From positions 84,831,169 through 84,895,168 of the forward strand of contig CM041292.1 of the NCBI GenBank assembly GCA_023052935.1: a stretch of DNA of 64,000 nucleotides, given 5' to 3'. A program made the translations under genes and the position numbers. Below the pieces are notes generated by a model, which ran no database searches, was not told where the DNA came from, and was given only the letters and a program-made list of their open reading frames with translations. Source of the DNA: Piezodorus guildinii (Eukaryota > Arthropoda > Insecta > Hemiptera > Pentatomidae). This document shows, one piece after another, positions 46,887-57,700 of this stretch. The first letter of the stretch is position 1. The number at the start of each line of letters is the position of its first letter.

Positions 46887-47945
46887 ATTATTCATATTAT
46901 TATTACTTAGACAACTTTTCCACATTCTTAATAAAATAGTATTTTTCCTAACATTTTTTTAAAGGGTTTTGTTTGCAGGCGCTTCAAGACCCGAGCAATA
47001 TCAGAGCATAGGAATTGGTAGAGCATCAAGAGGTTACACAGGAATTAGACGCTCCTGCTGCTCTTGCTTTTTTACTGTGAAGATGGACTAAAATAAAAAA
47101 TGGTATCCCTGGACGGGTGGTGATGTGGTTCCATAACAACTATACTATAGTTTACTGTAGTAAACTTCTTGGGTTCAAACGTACCAATGGCGGAACCGGA
47201 GTTAATATTTATATAAAACAGGATATAAATTTGTGACGATACCTAAATGTGAAAATATTAACGTATTATTTCCAATTACCCATTTATATAAAATATATAG
47301 AAAAGAATACGAATTCGAGTTTTCAACTGAGATACACGTTTTCTGGGTCAAAATGACTCAAATGGTCTCTGTGTGTGTATATATTGTAATTTTAGCTCCA
47401 AAACTATATGTTATGAAAATTAAATTAAATATTTAAGAAAGGTACGTGGCTAAGATGTTACATCAAACTTTCATCAACCGATTGCCCGGAAGTTAAAAAT
47501 TAATTAACCATTTCTACTTGTCAGGTGTGATAAATTATTGGTGAATAAGATAAATAGCAAACGGAAGGAGAAAATAGGAGAGATATTTTTCCAGACTGAA
47601 TGTTTTTCCGCAAATAATAATTTAAACGTAGATGTATACGTTGATTAGCTAAAGATTTTTGAAAAATATTATCAAACGTACAAAGTTGTAGAACGTTATG
47701 CTGGGTGACGAAAATGGTATCAACGTAAGTAATAGTTGTAAATTTCTACTGTTATTTCATTTATTATATAGTAAATGTTTCTATTAAACCAATATAATTC
47801 TTTTTTTTCAACTTTGCTTTTATGGTTCACTATTTTCAATCATGCACCTTTGTATTCGAAAAAAAAAAAAAACCCTCTCTCAAAATTTTAGGTATTATGT
47901 TTCAAGATACGTGGAACCCGAATAACGAATAAAAAATTCCATTTC
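46887..47945. other. tRNA-like segment and an old relative of the 0.89 kb repeat
   Basis: Around 47110-47205 gtggtgatgtggttccataa and cttgggttcaaacgtaccaa look like a decayed SINE head. From about 47290 the sequence follows the 0.89 kb repeat loosely: gagttttcaactgagataca, ctctgtgtgtgtat and a cgattgcccggaagtt segment. cgaataacgaataaaaaatt at 47920 is shared with 3520. No gene is seen. Confidence 0.4.
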
Positions 47946-48112
47946 TCCTAATTATTAAATAGTGCGCCTAATATTTGCTTTTAGTGCTGTTTCATAGAGA
48001 ATAAAATTTTCTACAAAATGAAAAAATAATCATTGAAATTGATTCAGAAATAGCAGAGATATAGCTAATAAACAGAATCGTCTGTCCGCCTTGCGAATTT
48101 ATGTTTATTTAT

Positions 48113-48421
48113 TTATTTTTTTTTCTCTGGAGCAAGACAAGCCATGTAGGCGCCTTTGGCCGCGTTGTGTAATTTCCTGATAGAGTATACTTAACAAGTT
48201 TCTCGATGAAATTTTATAGGATAGGGTAAACACTTCCTACACTTATTTTTGTGAGTGGCCACTAGCAGGCTGAAAGGTCTCACATACCCGGGGGGGAGGG
48301 AGAGGGGAGAGGCTGTGAGTGAATCTCCATTTAATTATATCCTTATAAAAGTCGCGCCAGACTGCGATTTGAACTCAAAACCTTTGACGTGCGAGACTAG
48401 CGCGCTACCCTCTCACCCATA
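48113..48421 (-). mobile_element. tRNA-derived SINE, family 2
   Basis: Read on the minus strand, the head carries GGTAGCGCGCTAGTCTCGC and a B-box-like TGAGTTCAAATCGCAG, then gacttttataaggatataat, tcacatacc and a gcggccaaaggcgcctacat end with a poly(A) tail. It matches the copy at 55050-55332. Confidence 0.75.
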
Positions 48422-49729
48422 TATATATCTCTAGAAGGGAAGTAAATGAATATTGTATGCAGATTTTTTAAATTCGTTATTATATATACTTTATCCAGCA
48501 ATGAATTTATGAAATAAACTGACAAGGCCTTGGACTTTTTAATATTCCTTTTATAAAAATACTCTTGATAAATTTGTACTAGATGGAGGTTTGTTGTAAC
48601 TGGATTATATAGACCGAAGACAGTTTGACAGGTGACGAGCAAGGAAAGGAGGTGTGACTGAAGGTTTGATGTGTATTTTAGCAGTTTGAGGGGAGGGGAG
48701 AAAGCGTAAATTTGACTGACGAGGTTGACTGACGTCTCCAATAACAGAGCACCCTTCTGACTTTCCCAATAGCCGCCCTGTGAAAAATGGCGACACTTTT
48801 CATTTGCATCCCTAAATAATAACAAGGCGGGAGTGGGGTTAACTTCACTCTTCTCGCCATTAATATCCATCCCTGAGTTATTAAAAACTTATTCCAAAGT
48901 GTTCTCCCCCTTCCTCAAGAACTGGGGTTGGGGCTCCCTCCTTTCGGCTACGGTCCATTATTATTATGTGTAGCTTTATGATTTTTATAACCGCAACTCT
49001 CTTGAATGTGATACCGTTTAATAATTAATAATTATATTATTCATTTTTAATGGTGTCATCTTTTACAATAAAATTTGAAAAATTAAACAGCTTTTCAGAT
49101 AATAATGACTCATTAAAGGAATGTTAGACCCAAAACTGTCACTAACTACTCTTTTTCTTCAGTTTTTATTTTTTAAAGAAGTAGAAATGTATTTTATTCT
49201 GGAACTGGGTCCCTTAAGAATAACAGATTTGGACAGTTTATAATATACAACATGTCTGGCCAACAGAGAAAATGAACATAATTAACTAATATTTACAATT
49301 ATGGATGAATATATAAACAAAAAAATTAAATAAAAACAGTCCTCAGAAAATAATTGTGTTGAACAAAATGAAAAATAAATGAGTTTAAATATATAATAAA
49401 AAGAAGAAAAATAAATATTTACATTGTTTTGATACTTAGTCTTCCAAGAATAATATAAGCTTTGAAATAATAAAAGATCTTTAACTGGCCAAGAATTAAT
49501 GAAAAATAAACTAATTAAACATAAATAAAAATAATGTACTACAATAATAAGAAACGAATCCTTCTAATGACAATATAAAAAGAAAAAAAATACTGTAACG
49601 ATTGAAACAAAAGAAGTCTTCTAGATAAAAAAGTTGAAAAATCATAACTAAATACTTGTGGAAAAATAAAAATATTGAATACAATTTTGCTAAAGTTATC
49701 ACATTGTCAGATAGCGTCATTTTGGGATG
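48422..49729. other. Gene-free DNA
   Basis: 48500-48960 is richer in G+C than its surroundings and unlike the repeats seen here. A 157-codon minus frame (48870-48397) crosses into the SINE and has no recognisable domain. 49000-49720 is A-rich and probably includes the 3' UTR of the LINE piece next to it. Confidence 0.35.
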
Positions 49730-49925
49730 CTAGAAGGTACTGGAAGAGAAGGTGTTTGAATGTGGAGAGGTCGGGAGCATGACGGATGTTTGATGGAAGG
49801 GAATTTCAGAAACTAGTCGAGCGGGCCAGAAAGGAGCATTTATATTTTTTGGTTATGTGGGAAGGAATATAAAGGTCGGATAGACCGGATCTCGTCTCTA
49901 GTGGATGAATTGAGGGTTACATAAA
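49730..49925 (-). mobile_element. L2/CR1-like LINE ORF2 C-terminal relic
   Basis: A minus frame gives RSGLSDLYIPSHITKKYK, FLARSTSF, a stop, NSLPSNIRHAPDLSTFKHLL. This is the ARSxSxWNSLPxxIRxAxxLxxFKxxL end of L2/CR1-like elements. Confidence 0.65.
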
Positions 49926-51372
49926 AACTATTATATACATTTTTTAGCATTTATTATTCCTATACAATTAAACCTCTAACTAGCCCCTCAGCTAGTATCC
50001 CAATGATAGTATAAATTTAATGATTATATCAATGAAAAAGTTAAACAAATCTCAAAAATGAAAAACGAGACACATATAGCGTTTATTTAGCCTACTAATA
50101 TGTGTTTTTCTTCGAGTTTTTCCTTGATAGATAAACTTTGCATTAACGGCTCAAAGTTGTACAAATCAATGGCTAGAGCACAATGCTTAAGTGTGAGTTT
50201 TGTTTACATCCATTGGTTACATTTACCGAAACATGCGGTATTTACTTTGAAAGGTTGATGTTTCTAAAAGGCTTGGTCCCAAGTTAAAGAAAAGTTGGGA
50301 CTAGCGCGATTGTGGTAAATTATGTTTTAGCAAATTCCATCGAGTACTTTCCTTTAAGCAAGTGCAACAATCTTTAGCAAAAAATAATTCACTCGATAGG
50401 TGACTCGGAGATAGAGAGCTCCTCCTGAAGCAAATTCAACCTCTATAAAGTGGGTACCCAAAATTTGGGGGAAAACCTGGCGGTTGAACGTGATCGTACA
50501 CCTATTACCTCCTATTTGGCCTAGAAACAGAAACAAATTCACGGCCCTCATTATAATAATTATTATTTTGAAACTTCTGAGTACATCTTCCTTATCCTCA
50601 TTTAAGTCTCTCTTTTTCCAACATCTATTGTCCAAAAATGACGCTCTTTGACTATAACATTTAAACTAAGAATCAAAATTATGAAATAAGTAGAACACGA
50701 TGAAGCACATTTCATCTTTCATTTTAGATATCTTAATATAATTCCACATTCTATAGTTTTATTATTTATTTTTTCCTCTCTTCTTCACAACTTAGGAATT
50801 GGTTATTTTTAATGTATCCAGACCAGATATGTTGTTCTACAAATTTTTTATTCTTAACAGATTAAGTAAAAGGATATTTTTTTCCTTTTTTATAATTAAT
50901 TGGCGTTATTTTATTATGGCGTTATTGTTTTTACCTTACCCTTCTCTTTTACGTAACCTCCATAAAGAACATTTTATAAAATGTAGAAAATTTAATTTGC
51001 TAAGGAGATATATATTGGAAATTGGTGAAGGAGAATATGAGTGTTGGGGTGGGGTTGGCGACTTGTTAACTGCTCAGCAGGCCGGCTAACATCGGCCAAT
51101 AAGGGAAACGATATATAACCTGTTCAATCAGCTGGCAAATAAGAGGGGGTACTTTCGCTTGCTCATCGCATTTCCACTCCCCGCTCTCTCTGTCTTCCTT
51201 TATATCTTATCCGGGGTTTATATTTTCTATTTGCTCAACCCAACTCGGTATGGAATGATAAGTCTACATGGTTTTCTTCAGTACGCATGATTTCAAAAGG
51301 TATCATAGCAAATATATAGTAGTAGCGAAACCAGAGCCGATTTTGTTAAGGAAGCGAGAGGTTTTAACATTT
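49926..51372. other. Gene-free DNA with a SINE family 3 body
   Basis: Bases 50395-50525 resemble the family 3 body (aatttgggggaaaacctggc, gatcgtacacctattacctcc). 51000-51260 is relatively G+C-rich and unique, with gccggctaacatcggcc. No gene is seen. Confidence 0.35.
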
Positions 51373-51558
51373 GTTTATTTATTTAACGTCCCTTTATGCT
51401 GCTGTGGCTTATCGGACGATGCTACAGTGGGAGTCCTAAATTTTGCCTATCCAGGTTTAATTAGGATAGGGATCTTTAACGATTTCCTGACATCGCACAG
51501 GCTCGGGACCACCGTTTAACATCCCTCCGAAGAACGGCATAACTAAGGATATTTTACT
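51373..51558 (-). mobile_element. SINE family 1, 5'-truncated
   Basis: The tail (gtttatttatttaacgtccc on the plus strand) and body are present, but the copy stops at taaggatattttactcc, so it lacks the tRNA-like head. 5' truncation is the usual outcome of incomplete reverse transcription. Confidence 0.8.
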
Positions 51559-51814
51559 CCGGGGTTTTAACGTCTACGGGTTTTTCACTCCAACTATAGT
51601 TCAGTAACGTTAAGCAAAAAAACGGTGTTTTCGAAATGGTTAAAAACCGAGTTATTATTTATTTTTAAGGAGCTTTGTTGTGTCATTCTGATTGATATCT
51701 CCTAAAATTATCCTATCCCATAAGGTTCGCTTCCCTTTTTTTAGGGGAGGTGTAGTAGTTGGAGGTATTTGGCGAAAAAAATAATCAGATACCTAGGTAA
51801 ATTGGGTATCGTTT

Positions 51815-51849
<35 letters not shown>

Positions 51850-52503
51850 CTCAGTGAAATGAACATACAACCATATCGTTATAACATCCTTAATTCATAA
51901 GTTACAAGGGTTTTTATGCAAAACCCACGTCCTAAAAAGTACCCTTGTTTATACTCTTACCATTTGTGGAGAGATGTAGTTGGGAGAGAAGAACATTTGA
52001 TTTGTTGCAAAAACAGAAGCAAGCACTAATGAAATATTTATATATAAATGGAAGTAATTACCAAATTCTACTTTTTCTTATAACCAAAAGAATATTTTTT
52101 TCATAATGAAAGACTAGAATGGTATGGTTTTAGATTGTATAAAAATTAATTTAGGTTAACAGTGCATACTCTGAAGAAACTTCATTGAGTAAAAAACGAT
52201 TCCTCTCACTTAGTTACCTGACTGATATTTTAGCCTTGGTCATTCAACTACACCCCTTAAAAATTGATTTCGACATACTTCAGGTAATTAACAGACATCA
52301 TTCAAAGGGACATAACAATTATAAGGGACATATTATTGGTTGTAATCATTCCGAATAAAAATGGTGAAGATATTGGAAAGCCAAACATGACGGATACTAG
52401 TAGTCATTTCGTATATGAAGTAATGTTTTAATTAAATAATACTAATAAATTAGTCGCTATTTTTGGGGTGAAACATTTTCACTTTTCCTATATATGAATT
52501 CGT
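51559..52503. other. Gene-free DNA with a 33-base T run
   Basis: A pure T run occupies 51817-51849 and could be the tail of an inserted retrosequence on the minus strand, but no body is recognised. No gene is seen. Confidence 0.35.
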
Positions 52504-52779
52504 TTGTTTGTTATTTATTTAACGTCCCTTTATGCTACTGTGGCTAATCGGTCGATGCTGCAGTAAGAGTTCTAAATTTTGTCTATCCAGGTTTAATTAG
52601 GACAGTAATCTTTAACGAGTACCTGACATCGCATAGGCTCGGGACAGCATTTTGAACGTCCCCACCGAAGGACGGCGTAACTAAGGATTTTTTCTCCCAT
52701 TAAACAATCCTAGGGGCACCTGCGGGTTTGAACCCGGGGCCTTGGGCCTAGGAGGCTGTACCATGCTACATATAACCCT
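52504..52779 (-). mobile_element. SINE family 1, near full-length
   Basis: The body and head are present (B-box-like CGGGTTCAAACCCG on the minus strand). The flanks carry tatatgaattcg and tatatgtggattcg, a possible imperfect target duplication. The A-box area is shortened. Confidence 0.78.
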
Positions 52780-53458
52780 TATATGTGGATTCGCCATTGG
52801 TAAATCTTTGACTTGCATAAACACATAAATAGGCATGGTCTCTACTCCACCGAACAATTTTTGGTTAAAATAAAATAATAAGATACTAGATAATAAATAA
52901 CATTAAACTTTAATTTATGAACAATTATTTAGCATTTAAAATTAAAATATTTTAAGGAACAAAAATTGGTTAGAGACTTAAAATTAAAATATATTTTTTT
53001 AAACAGCAATTTTTAACCCTCTAATAAAAATCCTTTGTAGTTAAGTAAAAGCTCCGGATTACACTAAGTTGACTAATCTCAATGCTTGAAACAGATTTAT
53101 GAGTAAATGTTGAGCTTCTATTGTAATTCCATTTGAATTAATATAAAAGTACAAATTATTAATGATAATATTACTTTTTATACAAATATTTTATTTAGGT
53201 ATTAAAGTAATAGTAAGCTCGAATGGAAGGTGTTTTATTTAGATGGATTGGTGGAATGTTATATGATAATTATATTTATTACATGTACTGAATTGAAGAA
53301 CCTTCATCGGTTGTAGTGTTGGTTTTTTCTAGTAGTTAAGATACACTACCCAATTACGGATCCAATCGGCTGTTTTTCTTTTCTATTATGTAATTTTCTG
53401 TACTTTATACGTAAATTAAAATATTTTATGTTTCTAGATCGCGTGTGGATTATCATTA
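52780..53458. other. Gene-free A+T-rich DNA
   Basis: Nothing supported. Confidence 0.35.
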
Positions 53459-53878
53459 GTATGTTGTCACATAACTTGAAAAATATCCGTTGGACTTTAT
53501 TTATTTATTTAACGTCACTTTATGCTACTATGGCTAATCGGACGATGCTACAGTGGGAGTCCTAAATTTTGCCTATCCAGGTTTTATTAGGATAGGGATC
53601 TTTAACGAGTACCTGACATCGCACAGGCTCGGGACCACCTTTTAACGTCCCCTCCGAAGGACGGCGTAACTCCAGAGGGGACGTTAAAAGGTGGTCCCGA
53701 GCCTGTGCGATGTCAGGTACTCGTTAAAGATCCCTATCCTAATAAAACCTGGATAGGCAAAATTTAGGACTCCCACTGTAGCATCGTCCGATTAGCCATA
53801 GTAGCATAAAGTGACGTTCAATAAATAAATAAATAAATAAAATCCAACGGATATTTTTCAAGTTATGTGACAACATAC
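53459..53878. repeat. 420-bp near-perfect palindrome: inverted duplication of a SINE 3' part plus flank
   Basis: The arms 53459-53654 and 53675-53878 are identical except for one or two bases and the number of ATAA units in the SINE tail; the loop is 20 bases. Each arm holds about 36 bases of non-SINE flank (gtatgttgtcacataacttg, aaaaatatccgttgga) and then the tail and 3' body of SINE family 1. Just right of the palindrome tccgttggatatttg repeats the tccgttgga at the left SINE junction, so the original target duplication survives. Neither arm has the tRNA-like head. Confidence 0.93.
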
Positions 53879-54769
53879 CGTCCGTTGGATATTTGAAATG
53901 AATCTTGTTTTAGGTTAGGTATCTTACTCAATTTTATATTTAGTTTTTTAAGAATAATTATAAAATAATCGAGAATTCAAATTAATTTTTTTAAACAGAT
54001 ATTTGGAAATATCCATTAAAAATGAAAATGCAAATGGAACCAAGGGATCTGTCCGTTGATAATGAAGATAGAAAAGGCTTCCTTTTCCCAAACCGTGGCG
54101 TTCGAATTAATTATTATTAATCCGATTTAACTTTCGGCTCTCTTTAATCTGAAACGAGATACAATTAGTATTAAGTTGAATTAAATGCCTCCCTCCCTTC
54201 TTGGAAAAAGGAGAAGTGGGATGGCTTGGGGCGACGAACAAATATTTTAAGAAGAACTTCTTAAAACGGTTCTAAATAAGAATAGCCATTTCCTCTTCCT
54301 CCAAGACCGGGCATTAATCATATTTCTTTGCTTTACTGAGAGACAATAATTGAGAAGGTTTTAATTATGTTAAAATATTCCATTAGGCTAAGGAGACTGA
54401 GGAAAGCGGGCAAGAAGTTGGCTAATTAATTGGTAAAAGTATAGAAAGTGAGCCCCCCTCCGGAATCTGCATATCTCTAATTGAGGCCCTCCCCCCCGGC
54501 AACCGATCTGATTAGTTAGAGTCTTTAATTAGTTCTTTGTGTTGGGGGCACTTCACACTGGGCCAATGGCTCTCGCAAATAATTGATCTCCTACTCACAG
54601 CTTCCATGTCCCTTCTCTGCTACACCTTGTTTCTAAAACCCGTGTTTTCCTGATAAAGAATCCTTGTTTTCCTTTCTTATTAGTTAATTGTTAATTAAAG
54701 GAAATCTTGTTTACCTGAGTTCCCGCTAACGTTGAGGCCTCCCATCTCCTTAACTTTAATGCCCTATTG
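53879..54769. other. Gene-free, relatively G+C-rich unique DNA
   Basis: 54060-54720 contains runs such as gcccccctccggaatctgca and ggccctccccccggcaacc together with several TAATTA-type sites. It has no frame of note and no resemblance to the repeats here. It could be regulatory DNA. Confidence 0.3.
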
Positions 54770-55012
54770 CAGTGGTCCCAACAAAAAAATTTCGCGGACC
54801 CCCTCATCAGTCATTTCAGTAGCAAGGACCCCATATGTCCCCAAAAATTAGGCATATATTTAGATTTTTAGGTTGCTGCCTCTACCAAAACTATATCATA
54901 GAAATGGTCAATTTGGGAAACTGGAAATGAAAAAAATGAACCAGGCTCCTAGGAGTTTACTTCAATCCGCGTAACAATGAATATCTAAAATTTAATGTTA
55001 AAACGAGTAGAT

Positions 55013-55463
55013 GATCCTAGAATTTTTTAAAGAGACTAAAAAATTCTTATGGGGACCCCGTGGCAGAGTGGCTAGCGCGCTAGTCTCTCATGCTACAGGT
55101 TGCGAGTTCGAATCTCAGCTCCGACGGGACTTTTATAAGGATGTAATATAATGGGGATTCACTCGCAACCTCTCCCCCGGGTATGTGAGACCCGTCAGCC
55201 AAATGGTGGCCACTCACAAAATTAGGCGTAGGGAGTGATGACCCAGGAGTCACTCAGGTAACATGTAGCTCCCAGGAGATTACACCGCGAGGCCCAGGGC
55301 CTACACGGCCTATCGCGCCACTGAAAAAAAAAAAAAATTTCTTAGTTACGCCATCTTTTAGAGGGAACGTCGAATGGTAGTCCAGAGTCTGTACTGAGGT
55401 ACTCGTTAAACACACCCATCCTAATTAAACCTAGATTTGTAAAATTTAGAGCTTCCACTTTAA
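55013..55463 (+). mobile_element. SINE family 1 (head missing) interrupted by a family 2 SINE
   Basis: 55013-55049 (atcctagaattttttaaaga) and 55333-55463 (cttagttacgccatctttta ... tttagagcttccact) together follow the family 1 body in order. The tRNA-like head is absent. Confidence 0.75.
55050..55332 (+). mobile_element. SINE family 2, full-length, with target duplication
   Basis: The head is ggggaccccgtggcagagtg with A-box-like TGGCAGAGTGGCTAGC and B-box-like GCGAGTTCGAATCTC. The body continues with gacttttataaggatgtaat and ends ctatcgcgccactg plus poly(A). It is flanked by aaaaattctta and aaaaatttctta, a target duplication with one extra T. Its head is the most intact pol III promoter in the window. 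Confidence 0.88.
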
Positions 55464-55750
55464 ATGATTAAAAATAATCTAAAATTTAAAACTTATGCAA
55501 GAAGGCGTTTATTCAAATAGTCATAAAGAAATAAAATATTCTTCATTATCTTCTACGATACATAATATATCTTCTGTTCTTTGAAATCATTATTTTCGAA
55601 ATGTTAGAAAATGACCAATTTTAAGGTTGTAATTGTAAACCATGGCAATAAACACAAGTTATTATATTAGTTAGAATGTTAAATTTGTCCGTGTAGAGCG
55701 TGTGATTTTTATTAAAAGCGAAGGATTAATTAATATTTTACGTAAAGCTA

Positions 55751-56654
55751 TTGGGTTGTTTCACATGAAATGTCCGTTTTTATAGTTTCTGAAATACATA
55801 AGGATTTTGCAGGTCTCCGTTGTTTTCTTCGGAATGTTTACATAGTTAAAGTAAACAGTTACTAATCCTCTACATTTGTATTATAAACGTTAGCTTCCCA
55901 ATGAATTACCCACTTTTTAGTATACCTCCAAATATGAACATGGAAACTCGCGATTTTCGAGTTATATTTTTGTACGAGTTTAAACTCGGCCATTGAGCAG
56001 CTGAGGCCGCTAGAAATATTTGCAAGGCGTTTAAGGAAGGGAGTGTTAATGAACGGACCATTCGCCTTTGGTTTGCTAAGTTTTCAGCTGGGGATACTGA
56101 TTTGAAAAACTTGCCCCGAGGAAGACCTCCGTCCTCATACAATAGACAACGATGTCCTCAAACATACAGTAGAAAGAAACCCCTACCAAACAGTTAAAGG
56201 ACTCTCAGCACAACTAAATGCAAGTGCATCTACCGTTTCCAGACATTTAAAGTGTATTAGGAAAGTTAAAAAGCTCGTTACATAGGTACCACATGATCTC
56301 ACTGTGCGGCAGCAAGACCCCATGTTTCAAAACATACCGTGCTAAAATTGAAAGAACTGGGCTACGAAGTTCTTCCGCACCCACCATGTTCTCCCGGCTT
56401 GTCTCCACCTGTTCAGGAATTTATACAGCTTCGTCAAAGGAAATGATGATCAAGTGAAAAGTGCGTTTTCAGATTTTTTCTCACTTTAAAGCTCAGAGTT
56501 TTTCAGTTCGGGGATAAAAAAGTTGGTGCCACGTTGGGAAAAATGTGCAGAAAAAGAAGGTAAATACTTCAAATAAAATTGTCTTGTTTTCATATCGCAT
56601 TTTTAATAATAATACTTTATCTTGAAAACGTACATTTCATGTGATACAACCCAA
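55751..56654 (+). mobile_element. Short mariner element, copy 2 (same internal deletion)
   Basis: It is 904 bp between TA dinucleotides (55749-55750 and 56655-56656). The ends are TTGGGTTGTTTCACATGAAA and, from the right, TTGGGTTGTATCACATGAAA. The plus strand carries the transposase N-terminal half (starting about 55938, SVNERTIRLWFAKFSAGD) and then directly the C-terminal end near 56340-56530, with stops and frameshifts. It lacks the same central part as 27594-28478, and the deletion junction falls at the same place, after the PHDLT segment. Confidence 0.88.
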
Positions 56655-56726
56655 TACTTTAAAATTATTTCCCAATGACATCTCGCGGACCCCCTGAACC
56701 ACTAGTTGGGAACCACTGCCCTATTG

Positions 56727-57239
56727 ACAAAATGCAAACATCGAAAGCCTCATTATGTAAAAGTGATTTTGTGTGATCAAATAGTGATTGGTTAAAATAG
56801 ATAGATATAGATGGCTAAAATAGATAAGTGCAAACATTAAAAAAGTATTATGTATATATATTTTGTTTTTCTTTTTTATTAATTTGCTTTTAGAACTAAA
56901 TTGCTAATAAGCCCGTAGAACTTTACAGTAATTTTAATGAATAAAAAAATAATAACAAGTAAAAAATTTTTCAGTAGCCTTCTTTGCTTAGCAAGAAACA
57001 GGCATGATAAAGAGGTACAAGTCGGTTAGGATGATACTGGAAGACAAGCGAGAAATTTAAATTTTATTATTTGTTAACTTTTCAAACAGATAGATTTTAA
57101 TTTTTTATGTTAAAACAACTGAATTGAATTGATTTAATAATTATATTATATAAAGTGTCCGTACTCTATCCCCATTTATGGCTTTTTTCCAAGACGTGCC
57201 GGTTGGTTTTATGTCTAGTGAGTATTCACTGTATTAACT
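56727..57239. other. Gene-free A+T-rich DNA
   Basis: Nothing supported. Confidence 0.35.
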
Positions 57240-57700
57240 GTCAGTACCTGTAGTTGTTGTTGTTGTTTGGGGTTTTGAGGCGTAAAACCCAGGGGTCATC
57301 AACGCCTATAGTTCTCTTTAAGTATAAATAAATCAAAACTAATAAACTAGGCGTATAATAATTAGATAAAATAGTAAAAAAATAAATAAATAATTAAAAA
57401 AATAAATAAAATAAAGATAAGTTAAATTAAAAGACTATATTTTATTAAATAGTAGGTGTTTCTTAAGAAACCTGAACAGCGCCGAGATGTTGTTTTCATT
57501 ATCGGAAAGTATGAAGGATATATTAGGTATAAGCCCAAATTTGTTTAAACCTGTCCTATAAGAAAGGCATTCTTCTAAAATGTGGCTGATAGTCAGGATA
57601 CTGTTACAATGTGGGCACTTAGGGGGTGGTTGCTTGGTAATGAGATGAAGATGGGTTAGTACCTGTTGGTATTATCTTGAGTTTTAGACGTTTTCGTCTG
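57240..57700 (-). mobile_element. I-like LINE 3' end
   Basis: A minus-strand frame of about 79 codons ending at 57437-57435 reads LTHLHLITKQPPPKCPHCNS, ILTISHILEECLSYRTGLNK and ALFRFLKKHLLFNKI. The Cys-x2-Cys-x7-His-x4-Cys cluster after a LTHxHL segment is what follows the RNase H domain in I-clade and related LINEs. The 3' UTR includes ggcgtaaaacccaggggtca on the plus strand, and the element ends in a (CAA)n-like tail at about 57252. A decayed relative is at 3700-3925. Confidence 0.7.

Larger units (their letters stand above)
54770..56718. mobile_element. hAT-type element carrying nested SINEs and a mariner
   Basis: It is flanked by an 8-bp duplication CCCTATTG (54762-54769 and 56719-56726). 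The ends are CAGTGGTCCCAAC and, from the right, CAGTGGTTCCCAACTAGTGG, both followed by a block with GGGGGTCCGCGA-like sequence. The terminal motif and 8-bp duplication are typical of hAT. Without the insertions (55013-55463 and 55751-56654) the host is about 0.6 kb and non-coding, so it was a non-autonomous element. Confidence 0.9.

Noticed and set aside
48397..48870. 157-codon minus-strand open frame
   Set aside because: No domain, odd composition, runs into a SINE at its end, and overlapping frames on the same strand are also open; more likely chance in a G+C-richer patch.
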